Source: a candidate division KSB1 bacterium (GTDB taxonomy: Bacteria; Electryoneota; RPQS01). Taken from it: 64,000 nt of DNA. The stretch spans positions 124,001 through 188,000 of the forward strand of contig JACRMR010000008.1 of the NCBI GenBank assembly GCA_016214895.1, given 5' to 3'. The notes under the pieces are model-generated. The model did not search any database. It worked only from the letters and a program-made list of their open reading frames with translations, and was not told the DNA's origin. Shown here piece by piece: positions 30,393 to 42,187 of the stretch (positions within the stretch are counted from its first letter, which is position 1; every line of letters begins with the position of its first letter). The position numbers were made by a program, and so were the translations under genes.

Positions 30393-32241
30393 TGATCGTC
30401 CACAACTGCCGCTGGAAGAAAAACTCCGGGTATTGCCGAAATCACCCGGAGTCTACATTTTCAGGGACGCCGGAGGCAAGATCATTTACATCGGCAAGGC
30501 CTCGGTGCTGCGCAATCGTGTTCGCAGCTACTTTCAGGATCGCAATGACGGGCGACCGCAATTCGAGCAACTCGTCAGCCGCATTCGCGACGTCGAGGTC
30601 ATCCCGACCGACAGCGAGCTGGAAGCGCTCATGCTGGAGAGCACGCTCATCCGGCAGGAGAAGCCGCGCTTCAATATTGATCTGCGGGATGACAAGTCGT
30701 TCCCGTTTCTGCGGATCACGAGCGAACCCTATCCGCGTATCTTCCTGACGCGGCATCCCGTTTCCGACGGCTCAAAGTACTACGGGCCATTCAGTGATCT
30801 ATTCCATCTGAAGGGCCTGCTGCGCGTCTTGCGCGGCCTGCTGAAGATTCGCACGTGTAATCTTGCCCTCAGCGAGGAACTGATCGCGCGCGGCAAGTTC
30901 AAGTCGTGTCTCGAGTTTCATATTGGCCGTTGCAACGCCCCCTGTGTCGCTCACGAATCGCGCGCCGACTACTTGCGCCGCGTCGCCGATTTTCATGAGG
31001 TCGTATCCGGCAAGGGCAGCGACGTGATCCAGCGGCTTGAGCAGGAGCTTGAAGCGCTCGCCGAACGGCTCAAGTTCGAAGAGGCCGCGCAGCTCCGTGA
31101 CTGGCTTTCGGCGCTGAACGGTCTCACCGAACGCCAGAAGGTTATTAGCGCGGAACCGGTCCATCGTGATGTGATCGGTCTCGCGGTCGAAGATGACGTA
31201 GGCTGCATGGCGATCTTTCAAATCCGCAACGGTCGCATGGTCGGTCGCTTGCACTATCGCTTGCGCCATCTCAAAGCGCAAAGTGGCGGGGAGATCCTGC
31301 AAAGCGCGTTGGAGCAATACTACGCCGACGTGGCGACGTTTCCGACGGAAGTCTATCTGCCGGACGCCGTGCCGGACGAACCGCTGCTGCGGCAGTGGCT
31401 GCAGCAGCGCGCCGGACATCGTGTCGAGCTGCGCGTTCCCGAACGCGGCGAGAAAGCGCAATTCGTCGAGCTTGCGCAGAAGAACGCGGCGTTACTGTTG
31501 GGCGAGAGCCAGTTGGCGCGCCAGTCGCAGGATCGCATTCCGCATTCGCTCAAACAGCTGCAGGCTCATTTCAAACTCCCCGCGCTGCCCGTCACGATCG
31601 CGGCCTTCGATATCTCGAACCTGATGGGCACCGACAAGGTCGCTTCCATGGTCGTGTTTGTCAATGGCCGCGCCTCGCGCTCGCAGTACCGCCGCTATCA
31701 GATCAAAGGTGTTGCGGGCATCGACGATTTCGCCGCCATGAAAGAAGTCGTCGGCCGCCGCTTTTTGCGCTTGCAGCGCGAACACGAAGCGCTTCCCGAT
31801 CTGGTCTTGATCGACGGGGGCAAGGGACAGTTGCATGCCGCGCTGGATGCGCTGCACCAGCTCGGAGTTGCTTCGCAACCGATTCTCGGTCTGGCCAAGA
31901 CGCTCGAAGAGGTCTATATTCCGGGCGATCCGCTGCCGCTGAATATTCCGCGGAATTCATCCGCCTTGAAGCTGTTGCAACAGGTACGCGATGAGGCCCA
32001 TCGCTTCGCGGTCTTCTATCACCGGCAGCTGCGGAAGAAGCGCACGCTGTTCTCCGTCCTCGATGAAGTCGACGGCATCGGTCCGGCTCGCCGCAAGTTG
32101 CTGTTGACTCACTTTCAATCGTTGAAGAAGCTCGAAGGCGCGACCCTTGAAGAACTGGAGAGCGTCGCGGGTATTCCGCCGCTGGTCGCGCGCAGTGTCT
32201 TTGATTTCTTTCACCCACCCGATTCGCATGACGCCGTCTGA
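30382..32241 (+). CDS. uvrC: Excinuclease ABC subunit C
   Basis: 619 residues. The GIY-YIG nuclease domain ([18 protein letters not shown]) lies at the N-terminus with catalytic Glu in [14 protein letters not shown], then a UVR motif ([13 protein letters not shown]), an RNase H-like domain ([36 protein letters not shown]) and a C-terminal double helix-hairpin-helix. It makes both incisions in nucleotide excision repair with UvrA and UvrB, neither of which is here. The 3' end overlaps purL by 14 bases. Confidence 0.95.
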   Translation: MNPDDRPQLPLEEKLRVLPKSPGVYIFRDAGGKIIYIGKASVLRNRVRSYFQDRNDGRPQFEQLVSRIRDVEVIPTDSELEALMLESTLIRQEKPRFNIDLRDDKSFPFLRITSEPYPRIFLTRHPVSDGSKYYGPFSDLFHLKGLLRVLRGLLKIRTCNLALSEELIARGKFKSCLEFHIGRCNAPCVAHESRADYLRRVADFHEVVSGKGSDVIQRLEQELEALAERLKFEEAAQLRDWLSALNGLTERQKVISAEPVHRDVIGLAVEDDVGCMAIFQIRNGRMVGRLHYRLRHLKAQSGGEILQSALEQYYADVATFPTEVYLPDAVPDEPLLRQWLQQRAGHRVELRVPERGEKAQFVELAQKNAALLLGESQLARQSQDRIPHSLKQLQAHFKLPALPVTIAAFDISNLMGTDKVASMVVFVNGRASRSQYRRYQIKGVAGIDDFAAMKEVVGRRFLRLQREHEALPDLVLIDGGKGQLHAALDALHQLGVASQPILGLAKTLEEVYIPGDPLPLNIPRNSSALKLLQQVRDEAHRFAVFYHRQLRKKRTLFSVLDEVDGIGPARRKLLLTHFQSLKKLEGATLEELESVAGIPPLVARSVFDFFHPPDSHDAV

Positions 32242-34471
32242 GCCCGCCATTACCTATCCGCAAGTTACGCTGCAGGTCGCGCTCGCGCATGGCTTGACGA
32301 CCGCCGAGTACGAGCAGATTCAGCGCCTGCTTGGTCGAGTTCCGACCTACGTCGAACTCGGTCTTTATTCCGTGATGTGGTCGGAGCACTGCTCGTACAA
32401 GAACTCGATACTCGAACTGAAGCGACTTCCGCGCACCGGTGCCCGCGTCAGGGTCGAGGCGGGCGAAGAGAATGCGGGCGTACTCGATATCGGCGATGAT
32501 CTGTGCGTGGTCTTCAAGATCGAAAGCCACAATCATCCGTCCGCGGTCGAACCCTATCAGGGCGCGGCCACCGGCGTGGGCGGTATTCTCCGCGACATTT
32601 TCACCATGGGCGCGCGTCCGATCGCCGCACTCAACTCCTTGCGCTTTGGTCCGCTCGCCGAGCGGCGCAACCGGGAATTGATGCGCGGAGTCGTCAAGGG
32701 CATCGCGGACTACGGCAATTGCTTCGGCGTACCCACCGTCGGCGGCGAAGTCTGGTTCGATCCGTCCTATAGCGGCAATCCGCTCATCAATGCCATGGCC
32801 GTCGGCATCGTGCCGCGCGGCAAGCTCGCTCGTGCCTCCGCCTCGGGCCCGGGCAATCCGGTGATGGTTGTCGGTTCCGCCACGGGTCGCGACGGGATTC
32901 ACGGCGCGACCTTCGCTTCGGAGGACTTGTCGGACGCCTCCATGGAGCGCCGCCCGTCCGTGCAGATCGGCGACCCCTTCAAGGAGAAGCTGCTGCTGGA
33001 GGCGACACTGGAGCTGATCGCCTCGGGCTGTTTGATCGGAATTCAGGACATGGGCGCGGCGGGCGTGGCCTGTTCCTGCAGTGAAACCGCGGCTCGCGGG
33101 CAGTCCGGCATTGAAATCGAAGTTGACAAGATTACGCGCCGCGAGCGCGCGATGACCGCCTACGAGGTCTGTCTTTCCGAGTCCCAAGAGCGCATGCTCG
33201 CGATCATTCAGCGGGGATCGGAGCATATCGCGCAGCGGATCTTCGACAAGTGGGACCTTCACGCCGACATCGTCGGTACCGTGACCGCGGGGAATCGTTT
33301 CGTGGTTCGCGAAGCCGGCCGAGTTGTCGCCGATGTTCCGGCTGACAGCCTGGTGCTCGGCGGAGGAGCGCCACGCTACGAGCGACCGATTCAACGCCCC
33401 GCACACCTGGACGCGATGCTCGCTTTCGATCCCACGCACCTGCCCGAGCCCGAAAATCTGAATAGCGTTCTCCATCGGCTGCTCGCGTCTCCCAATATCG
33501 CGAGCAAGCGTTGGGTTTACGAGCAATACGATCACACCATCGGCGCGAACACGCGAGTCGGCGGTGGCCGCTCCGATGCCGCGGTCGTTCGGGTGCCCGG
33601 CACGCGTCGCGCGCTGGCGATCAGCTGCGACTGCAATAGTCGGTTCGTCGCGATCGATCCCCATCGCGGTGCGGCGTTGGCGGTCTTCGAGGCGGCGCGC
33701 AACGTCGCCTGTGCCGGGGGGGTGCCCCTCGGCATCACCAATTGCCTGAATTTTGGCAATCCGCTGAACCCTGAGAACTACTATTTCTTCCATCACACGA
33801 TCTCTGGAATGAGCGAAGCTTGCTTGGCGCTGCAGATTCCGGTGACCGGCGGCAACGTCTCCTTCTACAATGAAACGGCGGGACGTCCGGTTCTCCCGAC
33901 ACCGGTGATCGGCATGGTTGGCCTGCTCGAAGATGTGGAGCATCATCTCAGCATCGGCTTCAAGCAGGAGGGGGATTTCATCGCATTGGTGGGCTCGATT
34001 GGACCTGATCTTGGGGCCAGCGAGTATTTGCAGACGATTCACGGCGTCATGGCCGGACCTCCGCCTCGGCTCGACGTTCAGGCGGAACTGAAGCTGATCC
34101 ACTGCCTCACGGAACTGGCCGAAGTTCGCCTTCTGGCCTCGGCACATGATATCTCCGAGGGGGGGCTGGCGGTCAGTCTGGCGGAGAAAGCCCTGGCCGG
34201 TGGCATGGGTTGCGTCCTCACCTTCCCGTGGAAAGGCCGTGTCGTTGACAACTTGTTCGCGGAGAGTTCCGCCTGCGCACTGGTCACGGTGAGGCATGAG
34301 AACTGGTCGGCTTTCCGCCATGTCGCGGAACATCACGCCGTTCCGGTACAGATTCTCGGACGGGCGGGTGGGGGCAAATTGATCATCAATGATTGGATCG
34401 CCGCCGACCTTGCCGATCTCGAATCCGCATATGAATCAGCGATTCCCCGGTTGATGGAAGACCTCACATGA
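32228..34471 (+). CDS. purL: Phosphoribosylformylglycinamidine synthase subunit PurL (small type)
   Basis: 747 residues from ATG 32228, the small PurL length that works with separate PurQ and PurS. Characteristic stretches are [47 protein letters not shown] and [13 protein letters not shown]. It converts FGAR to FGAM with ATP and ammonia from PurQ. The start lies inside uvrC; the longer upstream reading frame is only uvrC sequence in another frame. No purQ or purS is visible. Confidence 0.95.
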   Translation: MTPSEPAITYPQVTLQVALAHGLTTAEYEQIQRLLGRVPTYVELGLYSVMWSEHCSYKNSILELKRLPRTGARVRVEAGEENAGVLDIGDDLCVVFKIESHNHPSAVEPYQGAATGVGGILRDIFTMGARPIAALNSLRFGPLAERRNRELMRGVVKGIADYGNCFGVPTVGGEVWFDPSYSGNPLINAMAVGIVPRGKLARASASGPGNPVMVVGSATGRDGIHGATFASEDLSDASMERRPSVQIGDPFKEKLLLEATLELIASGCLIGIQDMGAAGVACSCSETAARGQSGIEIEVDKITRRERAMTAYEVCLSESQERMLAIIQRGSEHIAQRIFDKWDLHADIVGTVTAGNRFVVREAGRVVADVPADSLVLGGGAPRYERPIQRPAHLDAMLAFDPTHLPEPENLNSVLHRLLASPNIASKRWVYEQYDHTIGANTRVGGGRSDAAVVRVPGTRRALAISCDCNSRFVAIDPHRGAALAVFEAARNVACAGGVPLGITNCLNFGNPLNPENYYFFHHTISGMSEACLALQIPVTGGNVSFYNETAGRPVLPTPVIGMVGLLEDVEHHLSIGFKQEGDFIALVGSIGPDLGASEYLQTIHGVMAGPPPRLDVQAELKLIHCLTELAEVRLLASAHDISEGGLAVSLAEKALAGGMGCVLTFPWKGRVVDNLFAESSACALVTVRHENWSAFRHVAEHHAVPVQILGRAGGGKLIINDWIAADLADLESAYESAIPRLMEDLT

Positions 34472-34510
34472 GCAGTTAGGCGTCCCTCTTTTGGCTGCAA
34501 TAAGCCGCAA

Positions 34511-34530
34511 ATGTCCGCACTCGCGGACAT
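34511..34530 (+). terminator. Perfect hairpin after purL, possible weak terminator
   Basis: ATGTCCGC (34511-34518) pairs perfectly with GCGGACAT (34523-34530) around a four-base loop. The sequence after it (TAGTTCATTATAT) is AT-rich but not a proper U-run, so it could instead be an operator or an attenuator. Confidence 0.35.
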
Positions 34531-34573
34531 TAGTTCATTATATACAGTCGCATAGGACATCGGCCCCGGGCAG

Positions 34574-34602
34574 TTGCGTTTTCCGCCTATGTGTTGTATC
34601 TT
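34574..34602 (+). promoter_or_regulatory. Promoter of tRNA-Arg
   Basis: TTGCGT at 34574-34579, exactly 17 bases, TATCTT at 34597-34602, about 17 bases before the mature tRNA 5' end. The spacing suits a stable-RNA promoter with a short leader. Confidence 0.6.
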
Positions 34603-34619
34603 ATTAGATTAACGGCTTT

Positions 34620-34695
34620 GCCCCCGTAGCTCAGATGGATAGAGCACCAGCCTCCGGAGCTGGGAGCATGGGTTCGAGTCCCGTCGGGGGTACCA
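34620..34695 (+). tRNA. tRNA-Arg, anticodon CCG
   Basis: A 76-base cloverleaf with an encoded CCA. The acceptor arm pairs GCCCCCG with CGGGGGT (terminal G-U). The D arm is AGCTCAG...AGAGC, the anticodon stem CCAGC/GCTGG holds loop CTCCGGA with CCG at 34654-34656, and the T arm contains GGTTCGAGTCC. It reads CGG codons. The Tic20/DUF4870-like gene starts 17 bases downstream and may share the transcript. Confidence 0.95.
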
Positions 34696-34711
34696 GGAGT
34701 TCAAACCGACC

Positions 34712-35050
34712 ATGAACGATTCCGATCAGGCTCATGACATCCCGGCCGTCCAGCCGGTAGAGATCAGCGAAGACGACAAGCTGCTGGCGATCCTCGCCTA
34801 TGTTCCCGTCCTGTGTCTCCTCCCGTTCTTGCGGCCTGATCGTGGCGAATTCGTCAGCGGTCACGTGCGCCTTGGCATGAGCTTGTTCGTGATTGAGGTC
34901 TTCGCTCTGATCCTGCGCTACTTGCGCGTAATCTGGGATGTCGTCATCTTGCTCTGCATCATCGGAGCCATCGCCGGGATTATCCATGTGGTCAAGGGAC
35001 AGCGGTTTTCGCTGCCCTACCTCTCGGACATATTCGCTCGCAAGTGGTAG
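34712..35050 (+). CDS. Small membrane protein, DUF4870/Tic20-like
   Basis: 112 residues. An acidic N-terminus (EISEDDKLLAILAYVPVLCLLP) and the fold pattern of four short hydrophobic segments, with HVRLGMSLFVIEV and IIHVVKGQRFSLPYL near the end, match DUF4870-like proteins (Tic20 superfamily). Function is not known. It follows the tRNA directly and is probably read through from its promoter. Confidence 0.68.
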   Translation: MNDSDQAHDIPAVQPVEISEDDKLLAILAYVPVLCLLPFLRPDRGEFVSGHVRLGMSLFVIEVFALILRYLRVIWDVVILLCIIGAIAGIIHVVKGQRFSLPYLSDIFARKW

Positions 35051-35090
35051 CGGTCCGCGCGGTCAGACCGGGGCGGTTAGAAAGTGTGAA

Positions 35091-35171
35091 ATGGATAGTT
35101 GGCTGGACGCCGCGCGAATCCCTGTGGCAAGGATTCGTGGCTATGTCGCCACCATTGAAAGGGCTGAATAA
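35091..35171 (+). CDS. Possible 26-residue ORF coupled to the serine-palmitoyltransferase-like gene
   Basis: ATG 35091 opens a 26-codon frame (starts MDSWLDAARIPVARI) that ends TAA at 35169-35171, sharing its last A with the ATG of the next gene (TAATG). An AGAAAG stretch lies just upstream. Such an overlap is what translational coupling looks like, but the ORF is short and could be chance. No family is recognised. Confidence 0.25.
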   Translation: MDSWLDAARIPVARIRGYVATIERAE

Positions 35172-36439
35172 TGAGGATTGCCGAGAAGGTCGCTCATTTC
35201 CAGACTGCACGACAAGTGATGGCTTTGGGGCTTTACCCCTACTTTCGTGCAATCGACTCCGATCAGGACACCGTGGTCAAGATGAATGGCCGCGATGTGC
35301 TCATGCTCGGTTCCAACAACTACCTCGGGTTGACCAATCACCCAAAGGTCAAAGAGGCGGCCATGGACGCCATCCGCAGGTATGGCGCCGGTTGTGCCGG
35401 TTCGCGCTTTCTGAACGGCACCTTGCGCATCCATATCGAATGTGAAGAACGGCTGGCCGAGTTTATGGGCAAGGAAGCCGTTCTTTTGTTTACGACCGGG
35501 TTCCAGGCAAATCAGGGCGTGATTTCCACGCTCGTGGGTCGCAACGGTTTGGTCGTAACCGACTCCCTTGACCACGCTTCCATCATCGACGGCTGCCGCC
35601 TGTCGTTCGGCAAGATGGTCAAATTCAAGCACAACGACATGGCGGATCTCGAGCGCGTCCTCGCCGCTCACCACGGCAAGTCGATGCTCGTGATCACGGA
35701 AGGTGTCTTTTCCATGGAAGGCGATGTGGTCAAGCTGCCGGAAACGTTGGCGCTCTGCCAGCGCTACGACGCCGACCTGCTGTTGGACGACGCCCATGGC
35801 GTCGGCGTTTTCGGTGAGCAGGGTGGAGGCGTCGCGCAGCACTTTGGGAAAGAACACGAAGTTGACATGATCGTCGGCACGTTCTCCAAGTCGCTGGCCT
35901 CGATCGGCGGCTTTGTCGCGGCTTCCGAGCCGATCATTCACTATCTCAAACATCATAGTCGGGCTTTGATCTTCTCGGCCAGCCCTCCGCCGGCCGCGGT
36001 CGCGGCGGTCATTGCCGCGATTCAGATTATTCGTGCGGAACCTGAGCGCCGCGAATTGCTCTGGCGGAACACGAACTATTTGCGCAGCGGACTGCAAACG
36101 CTCGGTCTGGACACGGGAGCAAGCGAGACGCCGATCATTCCGGTGCTCGCCGGTGACGAGCTGGCCTGCTTTCAGGTTTGCCATGCCATGCAGGACGAAG
36201 GCGTATTCGTAAATCCGGTCGTGCCTCCGGCCGTGCAGCCCGGCCAGAGTCTGATCCGTTTCTCTGTGATGTCCACGCACACTCTCGAGCAACTCGACTT
36301 CGCGCTCGAAAAGCTCGCCCGCGTGTCAACCCAGTATCATTTACAGGAGGTCGCTCATCGGGCTGACGCTGGAACCGGTCGTCTCCAAACGGAGTCTGCG
36401 GGAGTTTCTTCGCTTTCCCTGGAAGATCATGGCGAATGA
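35171..36439 (+). CDS. Serine palmitoyltransferase-like alpha-oxoamine synthase
   Basis: 422 residues of the PLP-dependent alpha-oxoamine synthase family. GSNNYLGLTNHP, GCAGSRFLNGTLRIHIECEE split by position 90, DHASIIDG, LLLDDAHGVGVFG and the PLP-lysine segment TFSKSLASIGGF are visible. The GSRFLNGT and FTTGFQANQG forms favour the sphingolipid branch over BioF or Kbl. It would condense serine with an acyl thioester to 3-ketosphinganine. The last 28 or so residues are encoded in DNA that also codes for the conserved N-terminus of the next gene. The YghO-like partner supports the assignment; substrate is inference. Confidence 0.75.
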   Translation: MRIAEKVAHFQTARQVMALGLYPYFRAIDSDQDTVVKMNGRDVLMLGSNNYLGLTNHPKVKEAAMDAIRRYGAGCAGSRFLNGTLRIHIECEERLAEFMGKEAVLLFTTGFQANQGVISTLVGRNGLVVTDSLDHASIIDGCRLSFGKMVKFKHNDMADLERVLAAHHGKSMLVITEGVFSMEGDVVKLPETLALCQRYDADLLLDDAHGVGVFGEQGGGVAQHFGKEHEVDMIVGTFSKSLASIGGFVAASEPIIHYLKHHSRALIFSASPPPAAVAAVIAAIQIIRAEPERRELLWRNTNYLRSGLQTLGLDTGASETPIIPVLAGDELACFQVCHAMQDEGVFVNPVVPPAVQPGQSLIRFSVMSTHTLEQLDFALEKLARVSTQYHLQEVAHRADAGTGRLQTESAGVSSLSLEDHGE

Positions 36440-37472
36440 CCCTGCTTGGGTTCCGCCGTTACTAAAGGACCAGGAAGATAGATTCAAACCCGACTACCCG
36501 TTCTACGAGCACGGCGCGGTCGCCTCGTGGCTCGTTCGCGATTCCGCCGCGCGACCTGTCGGTCGGATTTCCGCGATTCACAATCGCGCACACAACGAAT
36601 TTCAGCAGGACCGGACAGGCTTCTTCGGGTTCTTTGACACGGTAGATAATCCGGCCGTGGCCGGGATGTTGCTGGATGAAGCCGCCAAGTGGCTGCGGGC
36701 TCGCGGCCTCGCCTCGATGCAGGGGCCGATGAATTTCAGTACAAACGAGGAATGCGGCATGCTGATCGAGGGGTTTGATACCCCTCCCGCGATCATGATG
36801 ATGCACAATCCGCCGTACTACAACCGGCTCATGGAGCATTGTGGCATGAGCAAGGTCATGGACCTGCTTGCCTATGAACTCCATGAAGGGGAGTTGAGTC
36901 CGCGGATCGTCCAGCTGGCCAACAAACTCGAGCAACGCCTCGCCCTCAGAGTCCGGCCCTTCAACAAGCGGGATTTCTGGGGCGAGGTTAAGCGCTTCGA
37001 GGCGCTTTATAATCAGATCTGGGAGCGGAATTGGGGCTTCGTGCCCATGACCCCGGCCGAGGTGAAGTTCATGGCGAAGACCCTCAAGCTGGTTTATGAT
37101 TCCCGACTGATCTACTTTGCGGAGAACGAACGGGGCGAACCGGTCGGCTTCATTCTCGGCCTGCCTGACGTCAACGTACTCTTCAAGAAGATGAATGGCC
37201 GCCTGTTTCCGACGGGCATCTTTACGTTGCTCTTCGGACGAAGGCACATTCATCGCGCGCGTATCCTGACCATGGGCGTCCTGCCCGAATATCGCAATCG
37301 CGGGCTTGATGCTTTGTTGTACTGCCGCGCATACCAGTTCGGTACTCAAGCCGGGTATGGCTGGGGCGAGTTCTCCTGGATGCTCGAAGACAACAAGCCA
37401 ATCAACGATGCCGCCGTCGCCATGGGGTCACGGCTCTACAAGCGCTGGCGTATCTGGGATCGTCCGACTTAG
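36357..37472 (+). CDS. YghO-like GNAT acyltransferase, probable ceramide synthase; unusual start
   Basis: 371 residues if begun at 36357. The GNAT fold segments include VGRISAIHNRAHNEF, GPMNFSTNEECGML, GVLPEYRNRGLDALLY (acetyl/acyl-CoA loop) and a C-terminal SWMLEDNKP. YghO-type proteins adjoin serine palmitoyltransferase genes, and relatives are reported as bacterial ceramide synthases. The first ATG (36429) would cut off a family-like stretch (TLEPVVSKRSLREF, then FPWKI). Upstream there is a full AGGAGGT site at 36345-36351 but no in-frame ATG, GTG or TTG back to the stop at 36267; ATC 36357 (6-base spacing) or CTG 36363 are the only near candidates. Confidence 0.72.
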   Translation: MGLTLEPVVSKRSLREFLRFPWKIMANDPAWVPPLLKDQEDRFKPDYPFYEHGAVASWLVRDSAARPVGRISAIHNRAHNEFQQDRTGFFGFFDTVDNPAVAGMLLDEAAKWLRARGLASMQGPMNFSTNEECGMLIEGFDTPPAIMMMHNPPYYNRLMEHCGMSKVMDLLAYELHEGELSPRIVQLANKLEQRLALRVRPFNKRDFWGEVKRFEALYNQIWERNWGFVPMTPAEVKFMAKTLKLVYDSRLIYFAENERGEPVGFILGLPDVNVLFKKMNGRLFPTGIFTLLFGRRHIHRARILTMGVLPEYRNRGLDALLYCRAYQFGTQAGYGWGEFSWMLEDNKPINDAAVAMGSRLYKRWRIWDRPT

Positions 37473-37513
37473 CTGCCAAGTAACATTCCTTAACTCGAGA
37501 CTCCATTCCGACC

Positions 37514-39054
<1,541 letters not shown>

Positions 39055-39058
<4 letters not shown>

Positions 39059-40611
39059 CGGCGGTCGGGTCGTCTGAAGAAAACCGGGAGGAGATTCTGC
39101 AGCTCTTCAATTCACGCATTCGGGACCAATTCCAGCGGGATGGTTCGCGAGTCGCGATGACCTTCAACCAGCAGCGATACACGTACGGCGAGTTGGCTCA
39201 AGCCGTCTATCGTTTGCGCGGGGCGTTGCGTGCTCGCGGCATCCGACGGCGAGACACCGTCGCGATCCAGCTTCCGAACTCACCGCACTTCGTCATCGCC
39301 CACCTCGCCGTGTTGAGTCTCGGCGCGGTCTCGGTCCCCCTCCATATTCAGCTGAAGGCCCGCGAAATCGCGGCCCAGGTCGAAGATGCCGAAGCGGTGG
39401 CGATCGTGGCTTGGGACCACCTGTCCACCGAGACCGAGTTGGCGCTTTCCCGCGTGGACTGTTGTCGGCTGCGCATCTATCTCGGCGACTCGATTCCCGC
39501 GGGCACCGAGAGTCTCGTGGATCTCATCTCCAAGGGTGATGAGTACCAGGACGAAGCTCCGGTCGCCGAGGACGACACGGCGGTAATCCTTTACACGTCG
39601 GGTGTAAGTGGCAAGCCGCGCGGAGTCGAATTGACCCACGCCAATATCTCCGCCGCGGTCGAGGAGTTGAGTCGCGCTCTGCGTCTCCGCGAGACCGATC
39701 GCTTCCTCGCCGTGCTGCCTTTCACCCGGGCCAGCGGCCTGTCCACCGGTGTGCATCTCCCCCTCGCAAATGGAGCGGAGCTGATCCCGCTCTCGCGCTT
39801 TCACCCGGGCGATGCCCTCGAGGTGCTTCGGGACCGCGGCGTCAGCGTCATGGTCGGCACCCCTTACATGTTTTCTTTGATCGCGGGATTCCCTACCGCC
39901 GACCGCGCCGATCTGTCCAAACTGCGCTACCCCATCTCCGTCGATGCGAAGTTGGCGCCGGAGCGCGGGCGCGACGTCGAAGAGCGACTGAAGGTTCACC
40001 TCTTTGAAGCGTACGGTTGCACCGAAACCTGCGGCCCCTTTACGATAAACCTGTTCCCCGGCCTCGGGGGGCGTGAGAACGTCGGTCAACCCCTCAGCGG
40101 AATGGAGCTCGCGATTCTGGGAGAAGACGGATCGTTCCTGCCGCCCGGAAAGTCCGGCCAAATCGTTGTGCGTGGGCCGTTGCTGATGAAGGGGTACTTG
40201 CATCGTCCCGAAAAGAGCCGCCAATCGTTCAGGGAGGGCTGGTTCGTTACCGGCGATGTCGGCTATTTGGACGACTCCGGCAGTCTGGTGGTGACGGGAC
40301 ATTCGACGGAGCTGATCAACAAGGGTGGCTTCCGCGTGTACTCCCGGGAGGTCGAGGATGTGCTGGAAGGGTTGCCGCATATCCGTGAAGTAGCCGTCGT
40401 CGGTATCGCCGATACACTCTACGGCGAAGAGGTCAAGGCCTGCGTGGTGCTGAAAGACGGCGCCACGATCTCCCCCAGCGAGATCATCGAGTACGCCAAG
40501 GAACGTCTGGCCATGTACAAGTGTCCGAAGATCGTGAAATTCTACAAGGAACTTCCGCACGAAGCGGGAGGTAAGATTCTTAGAAGTGACCTGAAAGACG
40601 ATCGCGGCTAA
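39055..40611 (+). CDS. AMP-dependent acyl-CoA synthetase/ligase; probable CTG start
   Basis: 518 residues from CTG 39055. ANL-superfamily motifs: YTSGVSGKPRGVELTH (P-loop), YGCTETCGPFTIN, GWFVTGDVGYLD and the C-terminal lysine motif GGKILRSDLK. It would activate a fatty or other carboxylic acid to a thioester. The first ATG (39157) misses an N-terminal helix that the same frame encodes upstream (ENREEILQLFNSRIRDQF). No ATG, GTG or TTG exists between the stop at 39025 and 39157, but CTG 39055 sits eight bases after AAGGAG and overlaps the upstream stop as CTGA. Confidence 0.82.
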
Positions 40612-41319
40612 ATGCTCTATCGCATTGCACTCATCGTGGCTCTGCTCCCGACCTGGCTGTGGGCCGGCGAGACCGTTCGCTTCCGCTCGTCGGATGGAGT
40701 CAATCTGGTTGCAACCTTGAGCACGCCCGTGAAGGCTCCGCTCGGATCGCTCCTCTTGTTTCACATGTTGGGAAAGGACCGCACGTCCTGGGACGATTTC
40801 GCGCAGGCGGCGGTAACCGCGGGTTACACGGTACTGGCCGTGGACTTGCGCGGGCATGGCGAGAGCCGAGGTTCCGACGACGGCGAGCTCAACTACAAGC
40901 TCCTGCCTGAATCCAGCTTCCGCGCGATGACCCGCGATCTTGCGGCGGCGGTCGAATTCGTTCGCTCGCGGTCGGCGGCGCGGGTCACCCTGATTGGCGC
41001 GTCCATTGGCGCAAATGTTGCGATTTCCTACGCAGCCACGGACACCTCGATCGCGGGGGTGGTTCTGCTTTCCCCGGGCGAGGTCTTTCGCGGAGTGATG
41101 ACCAAGCCCGCCATGGCAGCGTACGGTGCCCGGCCGATGTTATTGGTCGCGGCGGAAGACGACAATTACTCCGCGCTCACCGTGGCGACGTTGCAAAACC
41201 TCAACCCGGGATCCGAAGCGGTCGTGTATCCCACTGGCGGACACGGCACGTATCTGCTGGAGTCTCGACCCGAACTCACAAGCCGGGTCCTGCAATTTGT
41301 CGAGAGTGTCAGCCGGTAA
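40612..41319 (+). CDS. Secreted alpha/beta hydrolase
   Basis: 235 residues starting right after the ligase stop. A signal peptide (1-18, WLWAG) is followed by an alpha/beta-hydrolase core: LLLFHMLGKDRTSWDDF, DLRGHGESRG, nucleophile elbow GASIGAN (Ser), acid region AAEDDNYSAL and GGHGTYLL with the catalytic His. It probably acts on esters or peptides in the periplasm. Substrate unknown. No lipobox. Confidence 0.78.
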   Translation: MLYRIALIVALLPTWLWAGETVRFRSSDGVNLVATLSTPVKAPLGSLLLFHMLGKDRTSWDDFAQAAVTAGYTVLAVDLRGHGESRGSDDGELNYKLLPESSFRAMTRDLAAAVEFVRSRSAARVTLIGASIGANVAISYAATDTSIAGVVLLSPGEVFRGVMTKPAMAAYGARPMLLVAAEDDNYSALTVATLQNLNPGSEAVVYPTGGHGTYLLESRPELTSRVLQFVESVSR

Positions 41320-41367
41320 CCGTGCGGGGCGGTCGGCTGACTGTGGAATAATCTGGAGGCTACTACA

Positions 41368-41946
41368 GTGATCCCGGTAGATGTGATCGGAATCTCGGTT
41401 TGCCCGCCATACCAGGGCTACGTCGTAATCTTGAAAGAGAAAGACGGTGAGCGTTGGCTGCCCATCTTCATCGGTGCAGCCGAGGCGCAGAGTATCTCGT
41501 TTCTGCTGCAGGGCCTCGAGTATGCCCGGCCGATGACGTACGACCTGTTCGCGCATCTCCTCGACGAGGCGAGCGTGAAAGTGCAATCCTGCACGGTCTC
41601 CGATCTGAAGGACAATACGTTTTACGCCGTGGTCGAAATGCGAACGGGTTCGGGGGAGAAGAAAGACGTGGACGCTCGTCCCTCGGACGCGATTGCCCTC
41701 GCGCTGAAAACGCGCGCGCCCATCCAGGTGGCCGAACACGTGATGGCGGGCGCGGCGGTCTCGAATGAGCCGGTGAATCGCTCGACCGTTGAGCAAATTG
41801 CCTATCTTCACCAGAAACTCAAGGAGTGCGTAGAGTGTGAAGCGTACGAGGAGGCCGCCAAGATTCGCGACCACATCCGTTCGCTTGAGGGCCGTGAAAT
41901 GGATCATGACGACGAGGAACCTGGCCGCTCAGAGCATACCGACTAA
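41368..41946 (+). CDS. Bifunctional nuclease family protein (DUF151) with C-terminal UVR motif
   Basis: 192 residues from GTG 41368 behind a TCTGGAGG site. Residues 1-130 form the BFN domain (RWLPIFIGAAEAQSI, RPMTYDLFAHLL, DARPSDAIALALKT). Residues 150-175 form a UVR motif (CEAYEEAAKIRDHIRSLE) as in UvrB/UvrC-interacting proteins. BFN relatives are single-strand nucleases in plants, but the bacterial role is open. It is the last gene before a strong terminator. Confidence 0.88.
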   Translation: MIPVDVIGISVCPPYQGYVVILKEKDGERWLPIFIGAAEAQSISFLLQGLEYARPMTYDLFAHLLDEASVKVQSCTVSDLKDNTFYAVVEMRTGSGEKKDVDARPSDAIALALKTRAPIQVAEHVMAGAAVSNEPVNRSTVEQIAYLHQKLKECVECEAYEEAAKIRDHIRSLEGREMDHDDEEPGRSEHTD

Positions 41947-41980
41947 CTCCGGGAGCGAACGAATAGAATCACGGTCTTTT

Positions 41981-42016
41981 GCGGGTCCCTGGGGCAGGAA
42001 CCCGCTTTCGTTTTCT
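41981..42016 (+). terminator. Rho-independent terminator after the BFN gene
   Basis: GCGGGTCC (41981-41988) pairs with GGAACCCGC (41997-42005) with one bulged base around an eight-base loop, followed by TTTCGTTTTCT. It separates the region from the fab operon and is the clearest terminator in the window. Confidence 0.75.
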
Positions 42017-42187
42017 GTCCCCCGCCATTGCCAACCTCATACCCCCATCCCTCCGAATTCTGTGCAATTGCAGCTTCACTATGACAGCCGACTCATCACG
42101 GTTTCTAAGATGTTAATAATACAATATTAAGCTCTTCTTGTGGAACTCGCGTGGAACTTGGCTCGTTTCACACGCAGAATTCTATGC

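Noticed and set aside
31703-34336. Antisense open frame of 877 codons opposite uvrC and purL
   Set aside because: It is the shadow of two well-identified genes in GC-rich DNA. Its translation shows no family features and is rich in Arg, His, Gly and Ala.
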